Source: Holtermannia corniformis | Lineage: Eukaryota; Basidiomycota; Tremellomycetes; Holtermanniales | Assembly: GCA_001599935.1 (NCBI GenBank) | Contig: BCIJ01000008.1 | Span: forward strand, 588,922-652,921 | Length of the DNA: 64,000 bases | Reading direction: 5' to 3' | In this document: in pieces, positions 34,836-46,100 of the stretch | How the letters are laid out: the number at the start of each line of letters is the position of its first letter | Position numbering within the stretch: position 1 is the stretch's first letter | Notes under the pieces: generated by a model | What the model saw: only the letters and a program-made list of their open reading frames with translations | What the model was told of the DNA's origin: nothing | Databases searched by the model: none | Translations under genes and position numbers: made by a program

Positions 34836-36219
34836 ATGAGTCCTCCAACCGTCACCATCGTCGGAGCAGGCCCAGGCGGCCTCTTGCTCGCCCGGCACCT
34901 CCAGCTCCATTCCATCCCTTGCGTCATCTACGAGTCAGAAACCGGGCCTGATGCTCGACAACAAGGCGGTTCACTCGACCTGCACGCCGAGAGCGGGCAA
35001 AAGTCCCTCAAGGCGGCTGGGCTGTTCAAGCAATTTGAAGCCAAAGCGAGACGCGAGGCCGATGGGATGGTAGTGGTCGACGGCAGGACGGGCGAGGAGC
35101 TGTATCGCGACGTGTCGAACTGGGCAGACCGGCCGGAGATTGATAGGTCCGTGCTGTGCGGGAGGTCCGTGCTGACGGTCTAGAACCGACCTGAGGCAGA
35201 TTCTGCTCGACTCGCTCGAGCCGGGAACGATCCAGTGGGACCATCACCTACAGTCGGTGACGCCCACCACCTCGAGCATCACCCTCTCCTTTCGGTCCAA
35301 ACCTCCCGTCACGGCGCAGATTCTCGTCGGAGCAGACGGAGCATGGTCCCGGATCCGTCCACTGCTGCATCCAGTCAAACCGAGCTATACCGGCGTGTCT
35401 TTTCTCGAGGTTGTGATCCCTCCATCCGCTGCAACGCCGGTTATCCGTCAGCTTGTCGGGCCGGGCGCTGCATTCATCTCCACCCCGGGACGGTGTATCA
35501 TCCCACAGACCAACTCGGGCGGCCAAATCCGGGTCTATGCCGCGCTTCAAGTTGATGAACAATGGGCGGATGCCAAGGCGGAAGAGATCAAGCATTTAGA
35601 CGGCGAGCAACGACGGCAGCTGCTACGCCAAGCATTCGACGGCTTTGGCCAGAAAGGGCTCGATCTGCTCCAAGCGGCCGACGTGGCTGACCTCGTCGTG
35701 CGAAAGATCAATGCCCTCCCGACGGATCTGACGTGGTCGAGGCCAAAGCTCGAGGATGTGGGTGGTGCTGTTGCCATTCTAGGGTACGTGCTCTCATCTT
35801 GCGCCGTGCTGACGTTTAGCGACGCGAGCCACGTCATGAGCCCTTTTGCCGGCGAAGGCGTCAACCTGGCGCTCCTCGACGCTCTCGAGTTGTCACAAAC
35901 AATCATCACGTCAATACGCACACCGCTCCTCCCCTTTCTCCACCCGACATCTCCGATCAAACGACTGAACGCCGCTCTCGCACAATACGAAGCGCGCGTC
36001 CGTGCCCGGGCCGCCGCCAAAGCCGAGGAATCAGCACAAAACCTCGAGCTCGTGTTCGGGCCTGATGCACCCCACGCGTTTGTCGACCTCATGCAGCGCC
36101 TTGGATCCGTCTGGGGGATCATGGGCTATGTGTGGGAAACGCGCAAGACCGAGGTGTTGAGCGGGCTCGGGCTCGTCGCGGCCATCGCGGCAGTGACCGT
36201 CTTGCGCTTCCGGCGGTGA
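34836..36219 (+). CDS. FAD-dependent monooxygenase (TetX-like) with C-terminal hydrophobic anchor
   Basis: Flavoprotein hydroxylase of the aromatic-ring/TetX group, using NAD(P)H and O2; substrate unknown. Exons 34836-35146, 35184-35783, 35820-36219 give 436 residues. The FAD dinucleotide fold is at the start (VTIVGAGPGGLLLARHL), with the substrate-pocket QGGSLDLH, the middle LVGADGAWSRIR (DG motif), and the FAD-ribose motif GDASHVMSPFAGEGVNLAL rebuilt by splicing of intron 2. The last 20 residues form a hydrophobic segment (GLGLVAAIAAVTVL) ending in RFRR, consistent with a tail anchor. Bacterial TetX-type proteins lack this tail. No biosynthetic neighbours are present. Confidence 0.9.
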
Positions 36220-36610
36220 TGCACGTTGTATATCATGCTGACCCGGCGAGTCTGCTCACCGCCTTCCTCACTGACGCCAAGACTGACTCGCTCTACGCCC
36301 CGCACCCGATCTGATTCCAGCGCAACCCTGATCACCCAGCGATCGCCGCTCAGCCGCTTCTCACGCTCAAAAGGACCCAGTTGACGTTTCAGGGCCGCCT
36401 TTGCATGATAGCCTTCCGGCACTTGGTTCCTTTGTCGTCACTTTCGGATCCGGTTTTCCTTTCTCCTCGGCAGCACGCGTAGTCGGTGCTCTTGCCCCTT
36501 CTTGCTCCAGATTGCGACCATACTGATAAGCTTCGAATACCCACACTCATTTGGTGAGTGCCGAAGCGCACAGCCCAATCTGACAGTACAGACTCACTAT
36601 CTTTGCCGCG
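36220..36610. promoter_or_regulatory. Upstream region of the homeodomain gene
   Basis: About 390 bp without a gene, pyrimidine-rich toward the homeodomain start (36410-36500). Probably promoter and 5' UTR; no specific site can be named. Confidence 0.35.
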
Positions 36611-38356
36611 ATGGACATGCCCTCGCCCCCGTTCGAGTACGCTCAAAACCTCACGCCCGAGTCGTCCATCGACACCATGCAATACCTCGCCGTCGGCCCG
36701 AGACCCAACTCGCAGCCCAGCACGCCGACCAAGCTGCAGACGGCGTTTGCCGAGCAGTGGGCGACGCCATACACGACCGACTTTAGCCGCCCCCGCAGCC
36801 AGACGCTCAATACGCCATTGACAAGCGGACCGTACGCCTACCCGTCCTTCCAGCCTCAATCGGCCTATTCGTCGGTCGACTCGTCCTTTGGACCGTTCAC
36901 GCCTGCTCACCAGCCGTCTACGCCATTCACCGGGGCTGCCTACCGGCACGCGCGCATGTCTTCAACTGCGTCGTCGGTCTCTTCCGTCTCGGCTTCACCG
37001 TATCAGCGCACCGAGCTGGCTCTTCCCCCTCTGGTCAACGGCAAGCCGCCGAGGTTCAAGCCGACAGCGAGACAGCTGTCAATCCTCATTCAGGCGTATG
37101 AGCGCAGCAGACACATTACTGCCGAAGAGCGCGAGCGCTTGGCCCAACGACTCGGAGAAGGTGTCAAGCCGCGGCACGTGCAGGTGGGTGCTGACCGGAA
37201 TGACGCTTGCTTACTCCAGGTGTGGTTCCAAAACCGCCGCTCAAAGTCGCGCAACAAGGACTCGGCCGATCGTCCGCCGAGTTCGGCGAGCTCGCGACGG
37301 TCGTCGATCATGCAGTCGTCTGATGACGATTCGGTGCATGCAGCGTGCCGAGTGGGAGCGCCTGATTTCTCCAAGCTGTGCGCGACTGTGCACGAGGTGG
37401 CTCGTGAGTGCCGAGTGTGTGGTCCAGCACTAACGTTGCAGCGTTGATCTTCCTGCCGATCACCAAGCTGGTCATTGGTGACTGGAGCCGACTGTTGTCG
37501 TCTTCCGCGTCAAGCTCGAGCGCAGGACCGGCCCCAGACCTGCTCGGCTATGCGTCGGCAAGCGAGCAAACGCTCTCGTGGTATCTGAGCTATGCCGCGT
37601 GCTCGTTCAAGCTGGTATACTCGTTCGCCATCATTTCGTCCATCTCGGTCCACGCTGGCTCGAAGCAAACGAATCAGCGCACGGGCGAGCTGCTGAGCTT
37701 GCGCTTTGAAACGTCGGCACCACCCCAGTGCTTTACGCTCAAGCCAGAGGGCTGGACGGCGGTGCCCGACTTTACCGACGGCCGGGCGACGCTCGGGACC
37801 GCGCAGATTGTGACTGGGCCGAGACAGGTGGGTCGCGCGGTCAAATGCAAGACTGACCGCTCAGGGCCTCTTGACCGCGTTGTCTCAATTGACAGCCGCT
37901 TCACCCTACATCAGCACAATCTGCTTGGTTCCGGGTGCTGCTCGACCACCGATACAGCGCTCGCCGTCGTTGCCGATGCCGCAATTTAGCGCAAGTCTCG
38001 ACGGCACTGTGCCGTGGTCGGCTGCGGTCGACACGACGTTTGTACCCGGCCACAGCCGGCAGCGCTCTCTATCCCAACCCGGCAGCGTCTACGCCCAACC
38101 TTTCACCGCATGGCCGATGCCCGACCTACCTGCGATCGACATGTCGAGCTTGCACGTCGACCCCAGCTGGGACACGGCGATGGAGCCGACGCCGACGCAC
38201 ACGACGCCAGGATTCAGCCCGGCGGTCTGGTCGCCCGCATTCGCAGCGGCTGCAGAGAACAGTGGACTACAGTTCCGTCTGGATATGGGTGCAGGTCCGG
38301 GACTGGCACCGGACGAATCACCAGTAGATAATTCCTATAGTGCAGGCAACGTGTAG
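36611..38356 (+). CDS. Homeodomain transcription factor
   Basis: Predicted sequence-specific DNA-binding regulator. Exons 36611-37183, 37220-37403, 37442-37827, 37865-38356 give 544 residues. The homeodomain is at about residues 140-200: helix 1 ARQLSILIQAYERSRHIT, helix 2 EERERLAQRLGE, helix 3 KPRHVQVWFQNRRSKSR, with the invariant WFQNRR split by the first intron (HVQ|VWFQ). Spacing is that of a typical 60-residue homeodomain, without the three-residue TALE insertion. Flanks are Ser/Pro/Thr/Gln-rich, suggesting activation regions. There is no pheromone or receptor gene nearby, so a mating-type locus is not indicated. Confidence 0.92.
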
Positions 38357-38523
38357 TGAGCGTTACTGCCGTTTGCGCAAGTACACCCAGACAGCATCGC
38401 ATCCAAACTGTGATGCATCTTCAGCACCCAATTTGAGGCACAATCAAGTCAGTCCACAGGCACATCGTAAATCACATCAAACATCGATGGTTACAGGATC
38501 GTGATAACGTCGTGGCTGCCGCA

Positions 38524-39737
38524 TTACTCGCCCGTGTCAATCTTGCCACGCGGTCCAAGAAGTTCCGGCAGAGGGACCTCGACAAAGTCCTGGGTCTCTT
38601 CATTCCAGTCGAGGCCGGCTTCGAGGTTGACCCAATAGAAGGTCTTGGCAAAGTTTTCACGGTGAGCAAACTGCAGCGGTCAGTCGGGCAGGACAAGCGC
38701 GAGCACGAACCAGATCGATCATGTCTTGAACGAAGAGCGCACGCATATCTGGGAGCCCGTAAAAGACTTCAGAGAGCTCGAGCTCGTGTGGAGCCTTAAG
38801 CATGGCAGGGCCACCACGCTTGAGCGGGTCGCGGATGAGAGTGAGAAAGAGATCGCGGCCGTTGGTGAGGATGCCTTGATGCGATGTCAGGCCGAACGCA
38901 GCCATCTGGTGGATGATTTTGAGCCGGTGCATGCCCAACTTTTGCTGTAGCTTGTTAAACGAGCGTTGTTCAACTGCGCCGGCGCCAATACCATGCCTGA
39001 GGTCGACAGGTAGGACGGCAGGCGAACGCTCGACGAGAAGTGCAGGTACGGGAGGTGTGCAGGCTGAGCGCGGATGAGCAAAGTCAACGTGGCAGCCACA
39101 AGAGACTTACATGCGTCTTGGATCACCTCTTGCTCAAAGGTTGTGTAGACACACTGGCCGATGAGCCCCATATCGGCTCCACTTAGAACCGGTATACGGC
39201 CCGCTTCGTAGGGTCCACCAGCGGCGTTTCGAACGATGCAGTCAAGCATAGCATTGATATACTACGCAGGTGAGTCGAGTTCCACAGCTTATTGAACGCA
39301 CGTTTATGCCCATGTGATTCAGTGCGCGCTCGCCCCCCTTGCCCCGCGCCTGGGCTAGTGATGGGTCTGTCTTTGCCTGCTGATCTAACTCGTTCCACCA
39401 ATCCGTCTGAGTCGATTAGGTCAATGTGAGAAGCCTCGAAGGTATTCACTTCGTCATCCCAGATCTCCTCGTGTTTGGTGAACCACTCGGCCCGGTCAGC
39501 GCAAGCTGCGAGCCCGCGCAATACGTCAGGCAGGTCTTTGACTGACGCCACGTCATACGAAGCCCGATACTCGACGCGCTTCATGAACAGGTCGGAGCGC
39601 TCTGGTTCTATCGTTGAGAGAGAGACAATGGACTCCCACTCGGTCGGCGGGTCGAATGCCTTAGTGCCGACTTGAACATGATCGGTCGCCTTCTCGGCCT
39701 TGAAACGCTCGACGAAAGGCGCGATGACGGCTGGCAT
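38524..39737 (-). CDS. Family A paralogue 2, unrecognised
   Basis: Paralogue of the gene at 17169. Exons (descending) 39737-39450, 39406-39302, 39261-39111, 39063-38711, 38670-38524 give 347 residues, all phases kept. It is the most diverged copy: LDCIVRNAAGG replaces VRCIVEHATGY and the C-terminus reads LGPRGKIDTGE, but the core (MHRLKIIHQMAAFGLTSHQG, ILTNGRDLFLTLIRDPLKR, ALFVQDMIDL) is almost unchanged. The fixed 353-nt and 147-nt terminal exons are retained. Function unknown. It and copy 3 lie in the same orientation about 0.9 kb apart, about 20 kb from copy 1 and in the opposite orientation. Confidence 0.78.
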
Positions 39738-40643
39738 CTGGGGATGCTCTGTAAATGCTTGGTGTAGTGCGCTATGTAACAGGCAAACCAGTGTGCGACC
39801 AAAGTTGTACGTCGCTGCCGTATCGCGCGGGCGCGGGATAGGCAGGTGTCTAACCAGAAAGGGGGCGGCATAGGCTCCCCCCCGATCTCTCGCTTAGGCA
39901 TGCTGTTTTAAGCTTAAATTATGTTTACACGTGGTCTGGTGCTGCGGCGTCATTTGTTAGATACCGAGGGCGCAAGAGCAGAGGTACTAGTGGATGTTGA
40001 AGGAAACCAACCTGGGAATGACGCCGTATCAGCTCGAGTCGAGATGGTAGTGACTGTTATCCATGACGGCGCGCGCTGCTCTGCGGCGACGCGGCGCAGA
40101 TCTGCTAACTACCTCCATCTCAGTGCGCGTGAGTCATCTGAGTCGCAAGACCGGTAACAATTGGCGCTGACCTTCATCGATGGCAGAATGAGCCCGAGGT
40201 ACGACGTCCTTTTTTCGCGGTTCTCAACAGAGTCCACCGCCTCATATTTGCCGTTGTATCACTACTGTACAGACCATTGTTGTACAGTCGGTGTGCCATC
40301 CTGTACGACTGCGGCCTCGCTACTCGCTCCAACCTCCAGCACCACAAAACAGCAGCAGCAGCGGTGCAAGTGCGGCGTCGTCAGGCCCGAGCCAGCCGCT
40401 GTTACCTACACTTAGGCCGCCAAGTGGCGATTCGCGCGAAACCTGTAATGGGCTGGAATGGGACTATGGGATGCGAAGCCGTCAACGAACCAGTCTGATT
40501 GTCATCAGAGGGCGTCGATTGCATCGCTTACACAAACTTGAGACATCTTGGTCTGCCTCGGCATCCGAATCGGTCGAGTCCAGTCCCGTTGCACATGATA
40601 CATCACACAGAGTGGACCACAGATAGACGTCGTAGACGCCGCG
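39738..40643. other. Spacer between family A copies 2 and 3
   Basis: Contains the striatin-derived fragment described separately and, from about 40550 to 40643, sequence closely matching the 3' flank of family A copy 1 in reverse orientation. The rest, including a 78-codon ORF at 39921, is unassigned. Confidence 0.5.
40300..40400 (+). pseudogene. Diverged fragment of the striatin 5' coding region
   Basis: In the +3-type frame this stretch reads [10 protein letters not shown] followed by [16 protein letters not shown]. The intact striatin N-terminus encodes [12 protein letters not shown], then [20 protein letters not shown] identity is also clear in CTACTCGCTCCA and in the TCAGG..CGAGCCAGCCGC segment. 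No coiled-coil or WD40 sequence follows, so this is a non-functional remnant of a duplication. Confidence 0.6.
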
Positions 40644-41855
40644 CTACTCGCCCCTGTCAATCATGCCTCGCGGTCCGAGAGGTTCCGGGGTGGGTAATTC
40701 GACAAAGTCCTGGCGCGCCTCATCCCATTCGAGACCGGCTTCGAGATCAACCCAGTAAAACGTCTTGCGGTAGTCGTCGCGGTGAGCCAGCTGTCGGTCC
40801 ATATCAATCAATAGCAAGAACTCAGCCAGGACGCACCAAGTCAATCATGTCTTGGACGAACAGGGCGCGCATCGCTGGCAGGCCATAAGTCACTTGGGAG
40901 ACCTCGAGCTGGTGTGCCTGCTTGAGCATGGCGGGGCCGCTGCGCTTGAGAGGATCGCGGATGAGGGTGAGGAAGAGGTCGCGACCGTTGGTGAGGATGC
41001 CTTGGTGCGACGAAAGGCCAAAGGCGGCCATCTGGTGGAGGATCTTGAGCCGGTGCATGGCCGTCTTGTCCTGCAGCTTGTTGAAAGCTTGTTGTTCGAC
41101 TTGGCCATCGCCGACGCCTTCCTCCAGGTCGAACGGCACGACGGCAGGCGAGCGCTCGATGAGCAGTGCGGGGATCGCAGGGATGCGGGCTGCGGCAGAT
41201 GAGCAGCTGAATTAGCCGACGTTGGAGACTGACATGTATCATTGACGGCCTCTTGATACGTGTTGGTCAAGACACGGGAGCCGACGAGTCCCATGTCAGC
41301 AGACTCCAAGGGCGGCACGAGTCCGATCTCGTAGCCAGTGGCGTGTTCCACAACGCAGTGAAAGATAGCGTTGAGATACTGATCCAGTTAGTGGCTTGCA
41401 TCGTATAGTTGTCACGCACGTCGTTGCTAATCAAGTTGATTAAAATCGCACTCTTCTCAAACTGTGCTTCAATCTGCGATCGGTCTGCCAGCCGATCGAC
41501 CTCGTTCCACCAGTCCGTCTGCGACAATTAGGCCGGTGCGACAAGCAGAAGGCTCAAAAAAGCCGACCTCGCCAAGCCAAACTCCCTCAAGTCTGTCGAG
41601 CGATTCGGCACGGACAGTACAAGCCGCGAGTCCGCGCGATACCTCGGGCGGGTCCATGGACAGATCGGGATACGACGTACGATTCTGCAAACGCTTCATA
41701 ATCAGGTCGCAGGAGTTTGGTTCAATGGTCGTAAGTGGAGTGGGGTTTAGTGGGCATGTTGCGGCTTGGACGTGTTCGGCCAAGCCGTCGACCTTGAAGC
41801 GCTCCTCGAAAGGGGNGATGACTTGCATCTTGGATGCTTGATGATTATTGTCCAT
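40644..41855 (-). CDS. Family A paralogue 3, unrecognised
   Basis: Close paralogue of the gene at 17169. Exons (descending) 41855-41568, 41518-41420, 41378-41234, 41189-40837, 40790-40644 give 343 residues. Exons 2, 4 and 5 (99, 353 and 147 nt) have exactly the copy 1 lengths, and the protein is nearly identical to copy 1 across exon 4-5 (VEHATGYEIG, MHRLKILHQMAAFGLSSHQG, DLEAGLEWDEARQDFVE). One ambiguous base N lies in exon 1 at 41816. Similarity to copy 1 continues about 100 bp past the stop codon, showing a segmental duplication more recent than copy 2. No known domain. Confidence 0.8.
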
Positions 41856-41975
41856 GGTAGTCGTCGTTGTCTGGAGCAGATTTGCTAACTACGGGCGCAT
41901 CTAGAGTTGCGGGCTCATTTGGAAATTCCGACAACGTTAGCGTCTCACTCACCTCGACGTGCACGACGGAACGCG

Positions 41976-43061
41976 ATGCCGCCGAAAGCCAAAGATGAAA
42001 AGTCCAAGGCGGTCAAGGGCGACCAAGGTCGGTGCTAACGTCCTGACCATTGTGTATAGCCGCTGTGCGAGACGCCGAAAGGTCACTGACGCGAGCAGCT
42101 GAAGATGTGGGTGCAGGTGCACCAGCTGAAACTGACGAGACAGCTCGTGCTGCAGTATATGAAAGAGGTGGGTGTGTCGGTGTCGAGCTCTGCTGATGCC
42201 AGGTCAACCGGCCGTACGCCGCGGGTAGGTGATCGCGCACAGACCGCTCTGACCGCTAGCGGACATTACGGCCAATCTCAAGGGTCAAGTCACCAAGCTG
42301 CAGGTGCAAAAGCTGCTCGTCACCCTGGCTGGTGGGTTTGGGCCGACTGAGCTCGGCTGAGGGCAGAAAAGGGCAGCTTGACGGGCAAGGCATACGGCAA
42401 GCAGAATCTCTATGTTTACAACCAGGTGGGCGAAGCGGTCTGAACGCGGCTGATGACAGAGCCTGCTCCCTGCTCCTCCTCCCGGTGCCATGGACGCTCT
42501 CGATGCCGAGCTCAAGCAGATCAAGAGCCATGTCGACGACGGCAAGAAGGAGCTCAAGACGGTGACCCACGGTGGGTCCTTTGGTCTCGACCGCGCTGAC
42601 CGCAGAGCTCGACAAGGTGCAGACGACCCCGATCACGGCGGATCTTCAAGCCGAGATTGACAAAATCGCCGCCGAGGTGGGTCGAGTGCGTCGACCAAGC
42701 TGATTCCAGAACGCGACCACCCTCGCTTTGCTCGTGCCCCTTCGCGCACTCGATTCCGGCACGACGACGTACACTCCGGAAGAGACGGCCAAACTCGCGG
42801 CAGACTGGACGAAATGGCGCAAGCACTGGGTCGACCGTCGCAAGATCTATCTCGAGTAGGTGCTCTCACACAGACGTGGCTGACTCCAGCCTGATTGGAA
42901 CGCTGGCCGAGAGCGGGACGATTACCGACCGTGGCGAGTTCGAGGCTGCGCACGGGCTCGAGCTCGAAGGCGACGAGGAGCGCGCGATCGAAGCGAGCGA
43001 ACTGTGCAAGCCGCCCGTGCTCGTCCGCAAACGTCCGGCGGGTCGTAAAGCACTGTGCTAG
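41976..43061 (+). CDS. HOP2: HOP2/PSMC3IP (TBPIP) meiotic recombination factor
   Basis: Partner of MND1 that stimulates Dmc1/Rad51 strand exchange and homologous pairing in meiosis. Exons: 41976-42027, 42060-42106, 42144-42167, 42203-42224, 42260-42331, 42367-42425, 42460-42571, 42606-42676, 42710-42855, 42890-43061, giving 258 residues. After a charged N-terminus the winged helix is clear: LVLQYMKEVNRPYAAADI, VQKLLVTLAEKGSLTGKAYGKQNLYVYNQ. The coiled-coil block DALDAELKQIKSHVDDGKKEL and a C-terminal WTKWRKHWVDRRKIYLDLIGTLAE match the TBPIP pattern. Exons 3 and 4 are 24 and 22 nt. Its presence implies meiotic competence. Confidence 0.9.
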
Positions 43062-43152
43062 AGTATGTATTCCTTTGATCATGTCCATTGTCCGCGCACA
43101 AAGGAGGCTACTACTTCTTCACTGCTCGTCTCGCTCGCACACACCTTGCGCA

Positions 43153-46100
43153 ATGACCGTGTCGAGCGCGAGGGAGCCGAAACTGCTCATCACCCTGTTG
43201 AACGACAATGGGTTTGTCGTCGACGACAATATTGATTGTGGAGTAAGTCTGCTGATGACAACCGAGCTGATGGCAGACGCAGGACGTGTCAAACGAGGTC
43301 TTGCAGAGCTTGACCGACGATTCCGCCCAGTGGGCTTCAATCGCTTCCGGCATTGCCGAGCATGTCGCAGCCGCTTCTCCGTCGCGAACCCTAGCGGCAC
43401 TCTGCACGATGCGTGAGTCACGCGCGAGCGGGCCGAGCTGACGGCAGATACAATGTTCCAAGTGCTCGACATCAACAAGCCGAATTTGAAAAACTATGAG
43501 AACATTCAGCTGTTCATCAGCTCGCAGCTCGAGGATATCGCGTACAACGAGCCGGATACGCAGCTCGCTAGCGTCGCGGGCTATCTCTATGGTGGGTAAA
43601 GCTTGCACGACCCGGCTGACCGGCAGGCCAGGTCATGTCCATCTCGCCTGGGATGACCGAGATGCTGGATGCAGTGTATCTGACGTGCCAGAACATCATG
43701 TCGGTAACGCCGAGGAGTACCGCGCTGCACCAGTGGGAGGAGCGCAGCCTCAGCGTGGTGCTTTCGATCGAGCTCGGGCTGCAAAAGCAGCTCACCAACA
43801 CGAGCACACTCGAGGGGCATGTTTCGAACCTGCTTGCACATATGAAAACGGCCGTGACCAGCTCGAATGTGAGTCGCGATCGTATGACCGCGCTGATGGC
43901 AGCTTGTCGCACGCCGTGTGGGCCAACAAGCGCTCGTCGCCGTCATGCAGCTCTTCGTCGCGCTCGAACTCGACCAGCACACCATGGGGATCCACATTCT
44001 CAGCAACGTCAACGACGTCTTGCGCAGGCAACTGCTTCATATCTCCCTCGAAAAGAGCCTGACCAAGTCGTGGCCACTCCAGCTGATCACTACCATCATC
44101 ACCGGCGCCCCAATGGTGAGTGACCGCACATGACCGAGCTGACGCCAGGCGTTTCGCATCGGCCTCATCACCCACCACGCGCTCGAGCCGACGCATATCT
44201 GGGACGCGATCCAGCCGATTGACAACAAGGCGAATCTCAAACCGCTGTGCACGCTCATTCCGTATATCGCCGCCTGGCGGCCCGATTGGTTCTTTACCAC
44301 GCCATGTCTGCAGAAGAGCGTCGACATGTTTATGCGCGCCGCCGAGCCGGGCACCAACGAGTTTATCGACTGCCTCGAGGCGCTGGCATTCCTCGTCCAC
44401 GCCGTGTTGCATGGGTAGGTCTCCACCCCATTGACTCGACTGACACCCAGGGCGGAGAGCTGCAGCCAGCAGCTGGGCATGTTCGCGCTCGAGACGCTGC
44501 GCACGCCGAGAAACGACGCCGAGTTCAAAGCGGCGTCAAAGCTGCTGACAAAGCTGCTCAACTCGCTCGGGCCAATGATCCACACGATCATGGCGAAGTT
44601 CCTCCAAGAAACCGACGAGATCCTGATCGACAACCTCGAGCTCGTGTGCGAGATTGCCATCCTGATCCCGTTCATGAAGGGCAGTGTGATGAAGCGCTTG
44701 TCGGCGTTTATGCGCACCCAGGACAAGCGCACGTTTAGCAAGATTCTCCCGGCGCTGAGGCTCTTTCCGCTCACGAGTAGGTCTACCCCGCGCGACGTGG
44801 CTGACGGCAGATCCCATATTACAGATCGCAGCCCAGGACATGGTCGTTACCGCCATCGGGATGCAAGACGATCTCAAGACGATTGACGAGGCCATGCAGG
44901 CGTGCTGCAACCCGTACATTGTCACGCCGCTCAGTCGCCGGCGCATCGCCACGAGGATTGTCGAGCTTCTCACCACGGAAAGTGAGTGAACCCTTTGCAA
45001 CAGCGCTGACGCCAGATGAGGAGCTCATTAGCTTGGCGTTATCGGCTCTGCAGAATCCGGAGATCGCCTCGGGGCTGGATCAATCGTCTTGCGCGGTCCT
45101 TTTGCTCGCACTGCAGCTACCCCAGGCACAACTACAGATCACGGCGGCCAAGCTGCTGGCATTCCTCTCGAACATGCCCGAGCACTCGGCCGTCCTGTGC
45201 CCGCTGATCTGGACCCATCTCCGGCAGTCGCTCAATACGCTTGCGTATCTCCAAAAGACAAAGTAAGTCATCCCGTGCAGACCGAGCTGACGGTAGCCCG
45301 GAGAAAGCAACTAAAGAGGCGTGCGTGCTCAGCAACTTGTTGTAAGTGCTACCGCCTCGACCGAGCTGACGTCAGGATCGCACTGCCCGAGACTTTGTCG
45401 CAGAAATACATCGACCCGATCAAGGAGCTCATCGTGGGCAACCTCCATACCCAAGACTGGACGCTGCGGAATCTGGTACTCAACAGTCTGGGCAACCTGG
45501 CCCAGTTTCAAGTGTGGAAAGGGTCGGAGCAGCTCGACCTCTCCCTCGAGCTGCTAGAAGGCGCACTTGACGTCAGGCCCCAAGCCCACATGGACTCGAA
45601 GCACGCCGCGCTGATGGCCGTGGCTAAACTCTTGTCCCTCCCGAGAGAAGGCCTCGATCTGTACGAAATTCTGGTGGCGATCCATCGTCATTTCGGCATC
45701 TTTGGCCTCAAGTCGTCAACCCAAGTCCACGCAGCCGATGAAAAGCGACTGCTCGCACAGATCCTCGGCATCATCGGGACCATTGACCGCGATCCCGCCA
45801 TCACAAGGGTGAGTGCGACTGACACGACCGAGCTGACGTCAGGATGCATACGCGGCAATCAACCGCGAACTGCTGGCTTATGACAGCAAGACGGTCGGCC
45901 AGCTTGAAGTCTCCAACGCGCGCTACGTTCATGGCACTTCGAGCCAGACGTACCACTTTATCGCCGTCGCCAAGGCATTGTTGAGCGCACTCGAGGGCCT
46001 GACAAAGATTGCACCGGAGCGCCCGCTCGTCTACGAAAACATCATTTGTGTCTGCCTGCTCCGCCCAAGCAACATTGCGGAACTGTTTCCTGATCTCCCG

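Noticed and set aside
36611..38356. Homeodomain gene as evidence for a mating-type (HD) locus
   Set aside because: There is only one homeodomain gene, of the typical non-TALE spacing, without a divergent partner or other mating-type-linked genes.
39921..40157. 78-codon plus-strand ORF between family A copies 2 and 3
   Set aside because: No homology to family A or B, no splice signals; cannot be separated from chance.
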